A DNA stretch of 36,905 bases, from contig JAQCNF010000096.1 in assembly GCA_028275165.1 (NCBI GenBank), positions 1-36,905 on the forward strand. The letters are read 5' to 3'. Under the pieces are notes generated by a model. The model was not told the origin of the DNA. It ran no database searches and worked only from the letters and a program-made list of their open reading frames with translations. Both the position numbers and the translations under genes were made by a program. The stretch is from Haloquadratum sp. GTDB taxonomy: Archaea; Halobacteriota; Halobacteria; Halobacteriales; Haloferacaceae. This document shows positions 6,884 through 14,537 of this stretch, piece by piece (positions within the stretch are counted from its first letter, which is position 1; each line of letters starts with the position of its first letter).

Positions 6884-8328
6884 TATGAGTCGGGTTGTAG
6901 GTATTGGTACGCTTTCGAGCGAGTTGGTCCCCCGAAGCTGATTACTTGAATAGCCTCAAGCAACTCTGTCTGCTTTACATCTAGTTCAGCACCGCGTTTC
7001 GGTGATGGGACCGTATTCGCAATTTCATACAGATTGTAAAATAAAGTTGACATATTGTAGTAGAACAATTTCCGATTCGGGTCACGAGAATCCGTGGACA
7101 CGTCAAACCGGTTTTTCGTCAGGCGGAATTGCGTCTCGATCTTGCCACGTTGATCGTACTGTGAGTTCAACTGCCGAATCCGTCTATCCGTTTCTTCGGC
7201 ATCGTCCGGGAGCCGAATGCCGGCCCAGAACGCCCGATATGGATCAATGGACCCCGAATGTCCAAGTAGTTGTACTGGCGGCTCCAACTGTTCAGATCCC
7301 GCGTCCGAGATGACTGCCGTCTGGCCGGGTTCGAGGTTGCTTTTGAGCTTCGCATAATCAGAATCAAGGGCTGTTGAACCACTGGTCTCCTGTGCGTGGA
7401 TTGCCCACCGGTTCGGCACGAACGTTCGACACACCTCGAAATCACGAACCGCATCAAACCCACGATCTGCGAAGAACAACTCTACGTCAACCATCGATCT
7501 CAATGCTCGGAGCAGATTCTGTAACTCGGCTGCTCGCTGCGATTCCGACTTGAGCAACCGAAGCCCGAATGCGAACTCAAACTCAGCATCAACAAACGAC
7601 AGCGACGCAAACCGCCACCGACCGTCACTCGTCGTAAACACCCCGTCGAACGGTTCGGTTCCCAGACAGTCGATGTCCACAAGATCGTACGCAACCCGAA
7701 CCGGTTGAGTAATCGCCCCCGACTCAAGCACGTACTCAAGCAATGATGGATTAATAGCATCGAACATCCGCCTGATATCCCACTGATCTAATTTGTCGAT
7801 ACAGCGTCGAATTGCCGGGCCGCTAAGCGCATCCGCAACATCAAAGATATGGTGGGCTGCCTGCTTGTAGTTTTCAATGCTTTCCCCGGTGGAAGCAGCG
7901 TGTGCGAACACACCGGGTAAGCTCCACAGCCCTCGTGACGCATTCGAGGCACGCCCGAAATCAAGCTGCTCCACGACAATCTCTAAGACGTCAGTCAGCA
8001 ACTCATACAGCAGTATATCTCGTGTGTCAGACGAGAAGTCGCTTGCAGCAGGCCCAGCAGTATACGACAACCCATACTTGATCTTGACTACATCCGGCAC
8101 CGGCACCCCGCCGCAGAACAGCGCGTGTACGGCGAGATAACTCGCCTCGACAAGCAGTGAAAACCGCTCAGCATTCTTCAAGCGCCGCTTTGCGTTTCGG
8201 TAGGTTGATGCACTGAAAGCGCTCTGTAGCTCAAACTGCTCAAGTTGGTCAGTCGAACATTCTGAAATGTGCTCCTGTAACCCAGGAGATGAGAGCTCTC
8301 GCGTGACCCCGATCATCAGCGCACGCAA
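6883..8328 (-). CDS. IS4/ISH3-like DDE transposase, main open frame
   Basis: A 481-residue frame from a TTG at 8328. The RNase H-like catalytic set is visible: Asp215 (VAYDLVDID), Asp288 (FFADRGFD) and Glu398 within the exact IS4-type Y-x2-R-x3-E-x6-K signature (Tyr391, Arg394, Glu398, Lys405). The C-terminal RKLFYYNMSTLFYNLYEI matches the hydrophobic helix that ends ISH3-like transposases. The protein is longer than typical ISH3 transposases. The same frame continues upstream, past a TAG at 8368-8370, into the 8368-8631 segment, so the natural protein was probably about 580 residues and this frame is its larger part. Downstream it is coupled to the PCNA-like gene. Confidence 0.75.
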   Translation of the reverse strand: MRALMIGVTRELSSPGLQEHISECSTDQLEQFELQSAFSASTYRNAKRRLKNAERFSLLVEASYLAVHALFCGGVPVPDVVKIKYGLSYTAGPAASDFSSDTRDILLYELLTDVLEIVVEQLDFGRASNASRGLWSLPGVFAHAASTGESIENYKQAAHHIFDVADALSGPAIRRCIDKLDQWDIRRMFDAINPSLLEYVLESGAITQPVRVAYDLVDIDCLGTEPFDGVFTTSDGRWRFASLSFVDAEFEFAFGLRLLKSESQRAAELQNLLRALRSMVDVELFFADRGFDAVRDFEVCRTFVPNRWAIHAQETSGSTALDSDYAKLKSNLEPGQTAVISDAGSEQLEPPVQLLGHSGSIDPYRAFWAGIRLPDDAEETDRRIRQLNSQYDQRGKIETQFRLTKNRFDVSTDSRDPNRKLFYYNMSTLFYNLYEIANTVPSPKRGAELDVKQTELLEAIQVISFGGPTRSKAYQYLQPDS

Positions 8329-8367
8329 CTTCTGGAGTTCAACCCGGGAGTCCTCTATCCCGATGTT

Positions 8368-8631
8368 CTACAGTATTTTCTTCGCCACCGCACAGAGTGC
8401 TTCGTCAAAGGTCGCATCGACACTTCGTTTCGCGTCTTCCGCATCACAGTTCGGGTCGTACCTGTTCGCGCGCCATCGCAACAATGAGTGGCTTCTCTGC
8501 TTCGATCGTTTGACGACCGTCACCTGGAAGCTCGACTGTGTACTTTCAGCGTTGAATGACCGAAACTCATCAACCGGATCCTGATTCGCGTGGCGCGTTT
8601 CACCGATAGCCGCGTCTTGAAACTGTGTCAC
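8368..8631 (-). pseudogene. N-terminal segment of the transposase, separated by an in-frame amber codon
   Basis: An 87-residue segment from a GTG at 8631 to TAG at 8368-8370, in exactly the same frame as the 481-residue transposase frame. The sequence on both sides of the TAG reads as one helical region (FDEALCAVAKKIL, stop, NIGIEDSRVELQKLRAL), and there is no ATG between them. The natural start of the transposase therefore seems to be at 8631, and the TAG a recent nonsense change (for example from CAG or TGG). Either the protein is split, reinitiates at 8328, or is dead. Confidence 0.6.
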
Positions 8632-8885
8632 ACTGCGTGATTTTAATCATTAGAACTGTATCGGATAAAGCTTAGCCGCACCAGTATCTTTGTCCGTAAC
8701 CTCTTGCAGATCCTAACCTGCGTAATCCCGAATCACCAGACCCTCGAAACTGACGGGCAGCGACCCAAAACGGCAACAATCCCGATTTAAGTACCTCATA
8801 TACTGTTCTGAAAGCCTTCAAAACGATGAATGAACGTGTTGAAACCCGGTTTCACGCTATTCGTATCCTGCGCAAGAACAGTTTA
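8632..8885. other. Intergenic region with transposase promoter
   Basis: On the minus strand CTTTATCC (8663-8670) lies about 35 bases before the GTG at 8631 and is the likely TATA box of the transposase-PCNA transcript. On the plus strand a 26-codon frame (8826-8906) follows a TATTTAAG-like run, but nothing supports it as a gene. No terminal inverted repeats could be identified by eye. Confidence 0.4.
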
Positions 8886-9014
8886 TTAAGAATATTTTAT
8901 GAGTAGGATCTGAGTGATCTCTTCGGCTGGGCCGCGAATCGGGACGGTATCTTCAGGACGGCCGAGGTGAGTGAAATCTTCCAAGCCATCAGGTGTAGCT
9001 ACAAATTTGACACT
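8886..9014 (-). pseudogene. Relic of a second PCNA-like gene
   Basis: The minus-strand frame ending in TAA at 8886-8888 reads PSVKFVATPDGLEDFTHLGR, then PEDTVPIRGPAEE. This aligns with residues about 165-190 of the PCNA-like protein at 6131-6883 (HRVKFTATQDGKDDFTYVV, RPDDVEAIQGSATKF). The nucleotide sequences are also recognisably similar. Only this one-sixth of the gene remains; no start or C-terminal strands are visible. Confidence 0.6.
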
Positions 9015-9033
9015 GGGAGACTTTATTCGATGT

Positions 9034-9423
9034 TTACACTGCAGGGACTGTTGTCACGGTGAGCGAGCGGGTTCGTGGTCCATCGCATTCGATCAGCAGG
9101 ATCGACTGCCACGTCCCTAATGCAAGTTCTCCGTTCCGGATGGGAACAGAGATGCTTCGTCCGAGAAGTGACGTGCGAAGATGTGCGTCAGCGTTCCCAT
9201 CAAGCGCATCGTGCGCCCAGTCGTCTGAAGCTGACAGAGTCTCAACGAACTGTTTGATATCGGTGAGTAACTGTGGTTCGGCTTCGTTGATCGAGACGGC
9301 CGCAGTAGTGTGGTTCACAAACACGGTACACACACCGTCTTCGATGTCCGGTACAGCGGCCGCTACCTGATCAGTCACATCAACGATATCAATCGAATCA
9401 TCTGTTTCTACGCGGATACTCAT
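9034..9423 (-). CDS. yjbQ: YjbQ family protein (UPF0047, secondary thiamine-phosphate synthase-like)
   Basis: A 129-residue protein carrying the full YjbQ signature: VNHTTAAVSINE (residues 37-47), HDALDGNADAHLRTSLLG (71-88), SVPIRNGELALGTWQSI (92-108) and ECDGPRTRSLTV (112-123). Conserved His residues in the first two motifs form the presumed metal/active site. Family knowledge: these small trimeric proteins have weak thiamine phosphate synthase activity and an uncertain physiological role. The ATG at 9423 is preferred over an in-frame start nine codons earlier because a TATA run lies 28 bases before it. The gene is probably chromosomal rather than cargo, although it now sits inside the island. 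Confidence 0.88.
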   Translation of the reverse strand: MSIRVETDDSIDIVDVTDQVAAAVPDIEDGVCTVFVNHTTAAVSINEAEPQLLTDIKQFVETLSASDDWAHDALDGNADAHLRTSLLGRSISVPIRNGELALGTWQSILLIECDGPRTRSLTVTTVPAV

Positions 9424-9447
9424 ACGCGGCTGGACTGTGCCGTAGGA

Positions 9448-9455
9448 CAAATACT
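9448..9455 (-). promoter_or_regulatory. TATA box of yjbQ
   Basis: AGTATTTG on the minus strand, centred 28 bases before the ATG at 9423. It predicts a leaderless mRNA and settles the start choice. Confidence 0.5.
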
Positions 9456-9530
9456 TACTGCTGACTCAGGAGAATCACCTGTACAGGGCTTAGTTTTAAA
9501 AGTATCACGATAATAACGGTCGGTGCTATT

Positions 9531-10898
9531 ATGAATAGAACGGGACAGAATACCGATGACAGTATCGAATTCCTAGAGATCAGCGATCAGCTATCTGAAC
9601 AGGTTAGTGACGATGCTGACCGTGTAGAAAGAGAATATCAGGAATTCTACCAGTGGATGCGGGAGCGAGGAAACGACCACATCAAAGAGAACGGGTTGAG
9701 TAAATCAAATACAGATAACTACTTTCGTCGAGTAGACCAACTTCACCGGGTTGCACTTGGCTCATTCGACTCGGATGAGGTGATGCTTACCCCCGACCAA
9801 GCAGATGAACTGATGCTAATGCTTGCGCGGGATGAGATCACTAAGCAGAACGGTGGGACGTATGCTAAGACCTCTAAACGGAAGTTCTTGGATGCAGTGA
9901 AGAAGTATCTTGAATGGCGGTACTACGAAGGAGAGCTAGAGTTCGAATGGACACCACGAATTAAATTTTCTGATGGAAGTCACACACAAGCAGCCGAGTT
10001 CACCTACGAGGAGATCGGCCGCTTGCTTGAAGAAGCGGAATCGCACGGGAAGCTGCCCTCATATTATGAAACGTCTGCTGAGGAACGTGAACGGATCAAC
10101 GGGCTCGTTGCGCAGCGACTCGGAAAACCGAAAGAGACGATCAACCGCGACGACTGGCGCAGAGCAGATCAGAGTGCAACGATCGCTTGTCTCGGTCGGA
10201 TACGACTGCGGTCTCACGCCGAAAGAGGTGACGAAAGCCAAAGTCAACTGGTATAAACCGGAGCAACAGATCCTGAAAATCCCGACTGACGTAGCCCAAA
10301 AGAGCGTGAAAAAGAGATTATCTCGCTATCAGATGACGCTGCTGAGGATCTGAGCTTCTGGATCCGAGAACGCCGACATCTGGAAAAATACGATGGAACC
10401 AACCTACTCTGGTTGAACCGAGAGGGTAACCCATACACGTCCGGGAGCCTGTGTCGAATTCTCCGGAAGTTGTGTGATCAGGCTGATGTTCCGAGCAAAG
10501 ACCGGCCGATTCAGTGGTATAGTCTCCGGCACTCAGTAGGTCGCTATATGAAATCGGACGGGTCACTAAGCCAGACCAATGACCAACTGCGACACGATAC
10601 CTTCGAAACCACTGAAACAACCTGCGGGAATTCTGCGCCCGAGGAAAGACAAGTCACACTGAACGAAAGCCGGGAGAAAGCTGAACGGGCAGCGAACGAC
10701 CCGGATTATAATCCGTATGATGACGAAGTTGATATTACTAGAGAGTTTGGCGAGCCTGAGGGGGCTGCGCCCGATGATGCGGTTACGTCAACCGAGAGTG
10801 GGGTCCATGTGGACGCACACATCAAAGATACGACCGAGAACCGGGCGGATATCAGTCGGCAACTGCTCTCTGATGACGGGTCGTCTTCGTCGTCGTAG
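9531..10898 (+). pseudogene. Tyrosine recombinase/integrase, broken by two frameshifts
   Basis: Three consecutive frames together spell one integrase. The first (from ATG 9531) gives the N-terminal SAM-like core-binding domain up to about 10165. The second covers SLVSVGYDCGLTPKEVTKA to about 10305. The third runs from EIISLSDDAAEDLSFW through WYSLRHSVGRYM to TAG at 10896-10898. Besides the frameshifts, the active site is decayed: the box I Arg is Thr (GLTPKEV, against GLRPIEV in the neighbour), and the nucleophile Tyr region reads ETTETTCGNSAP where the neighbour has ETTMKYDQTP. It is homologous to the intact gene at 10899-12026 but has a longer acidic C-terminal tail. Confidence 0.85.
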
Positions 10899-12026
10899 TC
10901 ACCCCATTCTGTCTAAGGCGTCACGTCTGTCCTCAACTGGAGTCTGATCGTACTTCATCGTCGTTTCCGGACCGAGATGCCGGAGTTGCGTCTGCGCGGC
11001 CGCGAGATCCTCTTCTCGCGTCATATACGTCCCGGTTGAGTGCCGGACCGTGTACCAGCTCATCGTCCGGTTGTCAGTCGAGATCCCCGCGATGTCACAC
11101 AGTTTATATAGCACATACCGGAGAGCATAGGATCCGTAGGGGTTTGCTTCGCGGGTGAGCCACAGTGCGTCGGTATCGTCGTGCTTGTCGACCGCGCTCC
11201 GTTGCGACAGCCAGTAGTCCAGCATCTCGGCAGTCCGATCCTGTAAGCCGACGATCCAGTTTTCTTCAATCTTCGAACTTTCCTCACGGGGGATACGGAG
11301 CACGCTGTTGTCAATGTCTACCCAACTGACTGTCGCACGTTCAACCTCAATAGGCCGCAGCCCTGCGTCTAAACTGACCCAGACGAGTGTCGGGATCTTC
11401 CAGTTGTTGGCTCGCTCCCAGTCCTCTCTCGATATCTCGGATTTGGGCTTCTCGAATCGCTGCGCGAGGTGAGCTTTCCACCGTTCACGACGTTCCCCAG
11501 TGACGTTATCGAAACTAGGGACGGAACCGTATTCAAGCGCTGCCTCACGGATCTTGGCCCGTTCTTCCTGCGTCAGGTAGTCGCGGGGTGTGGTCGATTG
11601 ATTCGATCGGGAGAACGTGATGTCGGGCGACCACTCGTCTGCACCACAGCGATGAGACCGCCACTTGAACAGCATCATCAGCGCCTTCCAGCACGCGGAT
11701 TTGTGCCCGTTCGAGTATTCCTGCCGAGCGAGGTGCTTCAGACACGCATCCGCGTGGTCAGTCGTGATCGCGGATGTATACCCATCTTCGTGCTTCCAGA
11801 CCCACCGGTAGAACTGGTCCATCCGACTAGCCCGGTTCTTTACCGTGGAGTACGCATACCCCTCGGCGCTGTCAGGATCTTTCCCAAAGGTCAACAGCCA
11901 TTCGAGACACTGTTCGCGGTCGCTCCGATAATCAACTCGTTGGTGTTCGTTCAGCAGTTTCTCGGACGGTTCTGGCACGACAGAGATTCCCTCAAGCGGG
12001 CTCGTTGCCGGTGTCGAGTTCTTCAT
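10899..12026 (-). CDS. Tyrosine recombinase/integrase, intact
   Basis: A 375-residue phage-type integrase. Residues about 30-130 form the core-binding domain (YAYSTVKNRASRMDQFYRWV). The catalytic domain shows Arg224 (DAGLRPIEVERA), the box II segment WYTVRHSTGTYM (Arg328), His350 (LRHLG) and nucleophile Tyr359 (TTMKYDQTP). The start ATG is inside the remains of a small AbrB-like gene. The gene lies 222 bases from the 3' end of tRNA-Glu(CTC), the usual place for an integrase of an element that integrates into a tRNA gene. Its stop codon directly abuts the stop of the dead integrase on the other strand. Probably the functional recombinase of the island. Confidence 0.88.
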   Translation of the reverse strand: MKNSTPATSPLEGISVVPEPSEKLLNEHQRVDYRSDREQCLEWLLTFGKDPDSAEGYAYSTVKNRASRMDQFYRWVWKHEDGYTSAITTDHADACLKHLARQEYSNGHKSACWKALMMLFKWRSHRCGADEWSPDITFSRSNQSTTPRDYLTQEERAKIREAALEYGSVPSFDNVTGERRERWKAHLAQRFEKPKSEISREDWERANNWKIPTLVWVSLDAGLRPIEVERATVSWVDIDNSVLRIPREESSKIEENWIVGLQDRTAEMLDYWLSQRSAVDKHDDTDALWLTREANPYGSYALRYVLYKLCDIAGISTDNRTMSWYTVRHSTGTYMTREEDLAAAQTQLRHLGPETTMKYDQTPVEDRRDALDRMG

Positions 12027-12200
12027 TGCCTACCACCTCGACGGTAACCCGGTTGCTTGTTCCCCCAATTTTGGAAGCCGCCGGACAGCGGCGGAATTCC
12101 CTGCTTGAACTGCCATGCCTTCGATTTCACTCGAATCGCGAGATAGCGGCGGGGTCGGTACGATTTTCGAGTCGGATTGCCCAAGGCCACTGTTGGACAT
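11992..12200 (-). pseudogene. Remnant of a small AbrB/DUF2080-like gene overlapping the integrase start
   Basis: From an ATG at 12200 the first frame encodes SSEIEGMAVQAGNSAAVR, a motif typical of small AbrB/MazE-like or transposase-associated DUF2080 proteins (GNS followed by a LPK strand). The continuation is spread over two further frames: a NWGNK piece near 12075 and then RVTVEVVGNEELDTGNEPA ending with TGA at 11992-11994. The ancestral gene therefore overlapped the first codons of the integrase. At least two frameshifts now separate the parts. Confidence 0.5.
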
Positions 12201-12248
12201 ACTCTTGATTCACTGGGCAAAACCACCGGACAGCGACCGAAGAAGAAG

Positions 12249-12323
12249 TGCTCCGTTTGGGATTTGAACCCAAGTCCTTGCCGTGAGAGGGCAAGATGAT
12301 TGGCCGGACTACACCAACGGAGC
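12249..12323 (-). tRNA. tRNA-Glu (anticodon CTC)
   Basis: The minus strand folds into a complete tRNA of 75 bases. The 7-bp acceptor stem is GCTCCGT paired with ACGGAGC plus discriminator A, with no encoded CCA. The D arm has AGTCCGGCC. The anticodon stem TTGCC/GGCAA closes the loop CTCTCAC (anticodon CTC after U33). The T arm is TTGGG/CCCAA enclosing TTCAAAT. The D-arm sequence matches the usual haloarchaeal tRNA-Glu. An A/T-rich run (ATATACATATCC) just upstream is a plausible promoter element. The gene is intact, as expected if it is the integration site of the neighbouring element. Confidence 0.95.
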
Positions 12324-12835
12324 GTCCATTGGATATGTATATCGAATCGCCTAAAACGATTCCGTTTTGATGCAATGCGCGGTACTCAGTTGACACACGC
12401 GAGTGGGCTGAGAGAGATATTTGCCGAGCACCCGAGAGGACGACTGCAAGATGGAGTGAGGATCTCATCACGAGGTGAGTGGGATGTGTGACGTGACTGG
12501 CGTGCGAGCAGGTGTCGATTTGGATACGATCTTATCTCAGCCGCGCTTATTTGGACGGAGCCACTTGAGGAGGACGTTAATATGTCCATCTTGCAGATCG
12601 TCGCAGCAGATATGACTGTTCGAATTGACTGACAAGTATGAGTGCAGATGACTGGTCTGTGCTACGAGACTATTCAGACGGTACTCTGCAGCTTTCGCTT
12701 TGCCTGATCAGTGGATGTCAGGTCTTCGGCTGTTGCTTATACTGGGCCAAGAGGCCAGTGCTCTCGGAAATGCTCGCATGTTCGCATCGTTTTTCAGACC
12801 GAGAATTTTCGTGCTGTGCTACGGTCGTAGACGAT
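12324..12835. other. Region between tRNA-Glu and the proteasome gene, no supported gene
   Basis: About 510 bases. A plus-strand frame from 12638 to 12847 encodes 69 residues rich in Cys and hydrophobic residues, unlike the acidic proteins around it, and has no recognisable motif. A TATA-like run lies near 12575-12582. I see no convincing gene or RNA fold. Confidence 0.4.
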
Positions 12836-13576
12836 TCACTCGTCTGATTCAGCCGGGCGGAACGTCTCTATCTTCTCACCAATATTGTCCGCTGGGTAGT
12901 CTGTGTAGCCATCTGCATCGACAATGCCGACTGTTACTCCGTCACGTTCGATTTCTTCATCGGCCTCTAGCAATGCCTGAATCGCTAAGTCAACGCCATC
13001 TTCGGTGGTAAGTTCAGTTCCCCACTCGTCCTCAAGGAACTCTTGAATCGATTCTCGATTATTCCCAATCGCGATGGCTTTCCACTCCTGCGGAGCGCCG
13101 GATGGGTCAGTCTCAAAGAGTCGGGGTTCAGAGTTTCCGTTCGTGTTATCATAGCCACCAATAAGCAACGCAGCACCGAATGGTCGCGTTCCACCGATCT
13201 GCGTCGTCTCCTGAATCTCGTCAGAGAGCGTCCGTGTGAGCGTTTCAGCTCCAATCGGTTCTCCATAGCGGAGTCGGTTTCGCTGCGCGGCTGTGCGGGC
13301 TTCATCAATAAGCTTTCGTGCGTCTGCCACATGACCGGCCGACGCAGCACCGATAAATTCATCGAGTTTGTGTAGCTTCTCGATGCTCTCGGCTTCCATG
13401 AGCGAAGAGCTCGTTTGGCGACGCGCCGCGAGGATGACACTCTCTGATGTTCGAATACCTAAGCTCGGTGCGCCACGGTTGACGGCCTCACGGGCATATT
13501 CCACCTGATAGATCCGACCATCGGGAGAGAACAATGAGGTACCCCGATCGTATGCTTGCTGGTCGTTCCGTTGCAT
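12836..13576 (-). CDS. psmA: 20S proteasome alpha subunit
   Basis: A 246-residue alpha-type subunit. The N-terminal YDRGTSLFSPDGRIYQVEYA contains the alpha-subunit signature needed for ring assembly and gate formation, followed by AREAVNRGAPSLGI. The body has the ADARKLIDEAR helix, FGAALLIGGYD, and a VDLAIQALLEADE helix. Alpha subunits form the outer rings of the archaeal proteasome and interact with the PAN ATPase; they are not catalytic and have no N-terminal Thr. Several haloarchaea have two alpha genes (psmA and psmC), and the sequence alone does not decide which this is. A TATA box 27 bases before the ATG predicts a leaderless transcript. Confidence 0.92.
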   Translation of the reverse strand: MQRNDQQAYDRGTSLFSPDGRIYQVEYAREAVNRGAPSLGIRTSESVILAARRQTSSSLMEAESIEKLHKLDEFIGAASAGHVADARKLIDEARTAAQRNRLRYGEPIGAETLTRTLSDEIQETTQIGGTRPFGAALLIGGYDNTNGNSEPRLFETDPSGAPQEWKAIAIGNNRESIQEFLEDEWGTELTTEDGVDLAIQALLEADEEIERDGVTVGIVDADGYTDYPADNIGEKIETFRPAESDE

Positions 13577-13600
13577 AGATTAATTATGCGGTTGTACACT

Positions 13601-13606
13601 CATAAA
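13601..13606 (-). promoter_or_regulatory. TATA box of the proteasome alpha gene
   Basis: TTTATG on the minus strand, centred about 27 bases before the ATG at 13576, in the context TGCATTTATGAGTG. Confidence 0.6.
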
Positions 13607-13610
13607 TGCA

Positions 13611-14021
13611 CGAAAGTCACCCAAGCCTGCCGCAATTAGCGAGAGATGATCGTGATTGAGCGTCTCAAGATGACGATGAAAACCGAAACCCAATCTGAAG
13701 TCTGTATCTCTCCGACATCTATCTGAGTACGTCTTCAAAAATGAGGGGTAGACACTATTCGACGAAACATTCAGCAAGGTTGGGCTTGGGCACGCTCTCA
13801 GAAGCCATATCATAGACACGTCTCGCACGGCATCAACGAGGTGTCGAGCACATACGACTATTATCTGTGTGAAATGTGTACATTCTCCTCGGGATAACGA
13901 CGCAGGTACTCTCCGTCGATTTTTATCCCTCACATGACAGTGCTGATGACGCCGTCTATTTATGCCGTTCTCTCACTTGTCGAGGGTTTCCAACCGAGTC
14001 TGTTAGCATGCGTGTCACGTC
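13611..14021. other. Intergenic region before the proteasome gene, no supported gene
   Basis: A minus-strand frame of 117 codons (13580-13933) exists, but it would overlap the proteasome promoter, is rich in Arg, Cys and His, and has no motif, so I do not call it. The region may be a decayed insertion. It also contains the 3' flank of folA. Confidence 0.4.
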
Positions 14022-14537
14022 TTAGTTTGAGGTTTCAACTCGTTCGTATGTCACGAAATCGTATTTTTCGTGTGTCTCCCGCGCTGTTTCTGCCCATTTT
14101 TCGGTATCGAACGTTGGGAATGCCGTATCACCCTCATATGCATCTTCGAGCTCGGTCAACTCGAGTACATCCGCATCGTCGAGAAACTGTGCATATACGT
14201 TCCCACCACCAGCCACATACACACGATTAACACCACGACGTTCAGCATCACTCCGTGCGCGCTCAAGCGCATCATCGATCGAATGCGCCACAACAGCACC
14301 ATCCGGAACCGAGAGTGACTGCGAAGTCAGAACAACTGTCGTCCGATTGGGAAAGGGCTTCCCAAGTGCATCCAGCACTGATTCGTATGTTCTCCGCCCA
14401 ATGATAACGGGATGACCAACAGTCAGCTGTTTAAAATGCGAGAGGTCTGCCGGGAGGTGCCACGGCATTGACCCGCCACGGCCAATAATCCCGTTCCTTG
14501 CAATCGCGGCGATTAAGACCGTGCGTATCTCGCTCAT
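14022..14537 (-). CDS. folA: Dihydrofolate reductase
   Basis: A 171-residue DHFR with the expected order: LIAAIARNGIIGRGGSMPWHLPADLSHFK (catalytic-loop Trp26 and acidic Asp31), VIIGRRTYES (NADPH-binding), TTVVLTSQ, and VYVAGGGNVYAQFL (the GG turn of the cofactor site). It reduces dihydrofolate to tetrahydrofolate. Its ATG overlaps the stop of thyA by four bases (ATGA), so both are made from one mRNA. This fits recycling of the dihydrofolate that thymidylate synthase produces. The acidic C-terminal half is typical of haloarchaeal DHFR. Confidence 0.95.
   Translation of the reverse strand: MSEIRTVLIAAIARNGIIGRGGSMPWHLPADLSHFKQLTVGHPVIIGRRTYESVLDALGKPFPNRTTVVLTSQSLSVPDGAVVAHSIDDALERARSDAERRGVNRVYVAGGGNVYAQFLDDADVLELTELEDAYEGDTAFPTFDTEKWAETARETHEKYDFVTYERVETSN

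Noticed and set aside
12638-12847. 69-codon plus-strand frame after tRNA-Glu
   Set aside because: Composition (Cys- and Leu-rich, not acidic) unlike local proteins, no motif, and it overlaps the end of the proteasome gene.
13580-13933. 117-codon minus-strand frame upstream of the proteasome gene
   Set aside because: Rich in Arg, Cys and His, no motif, and it would overlap the TATA box of the proteasome gene.
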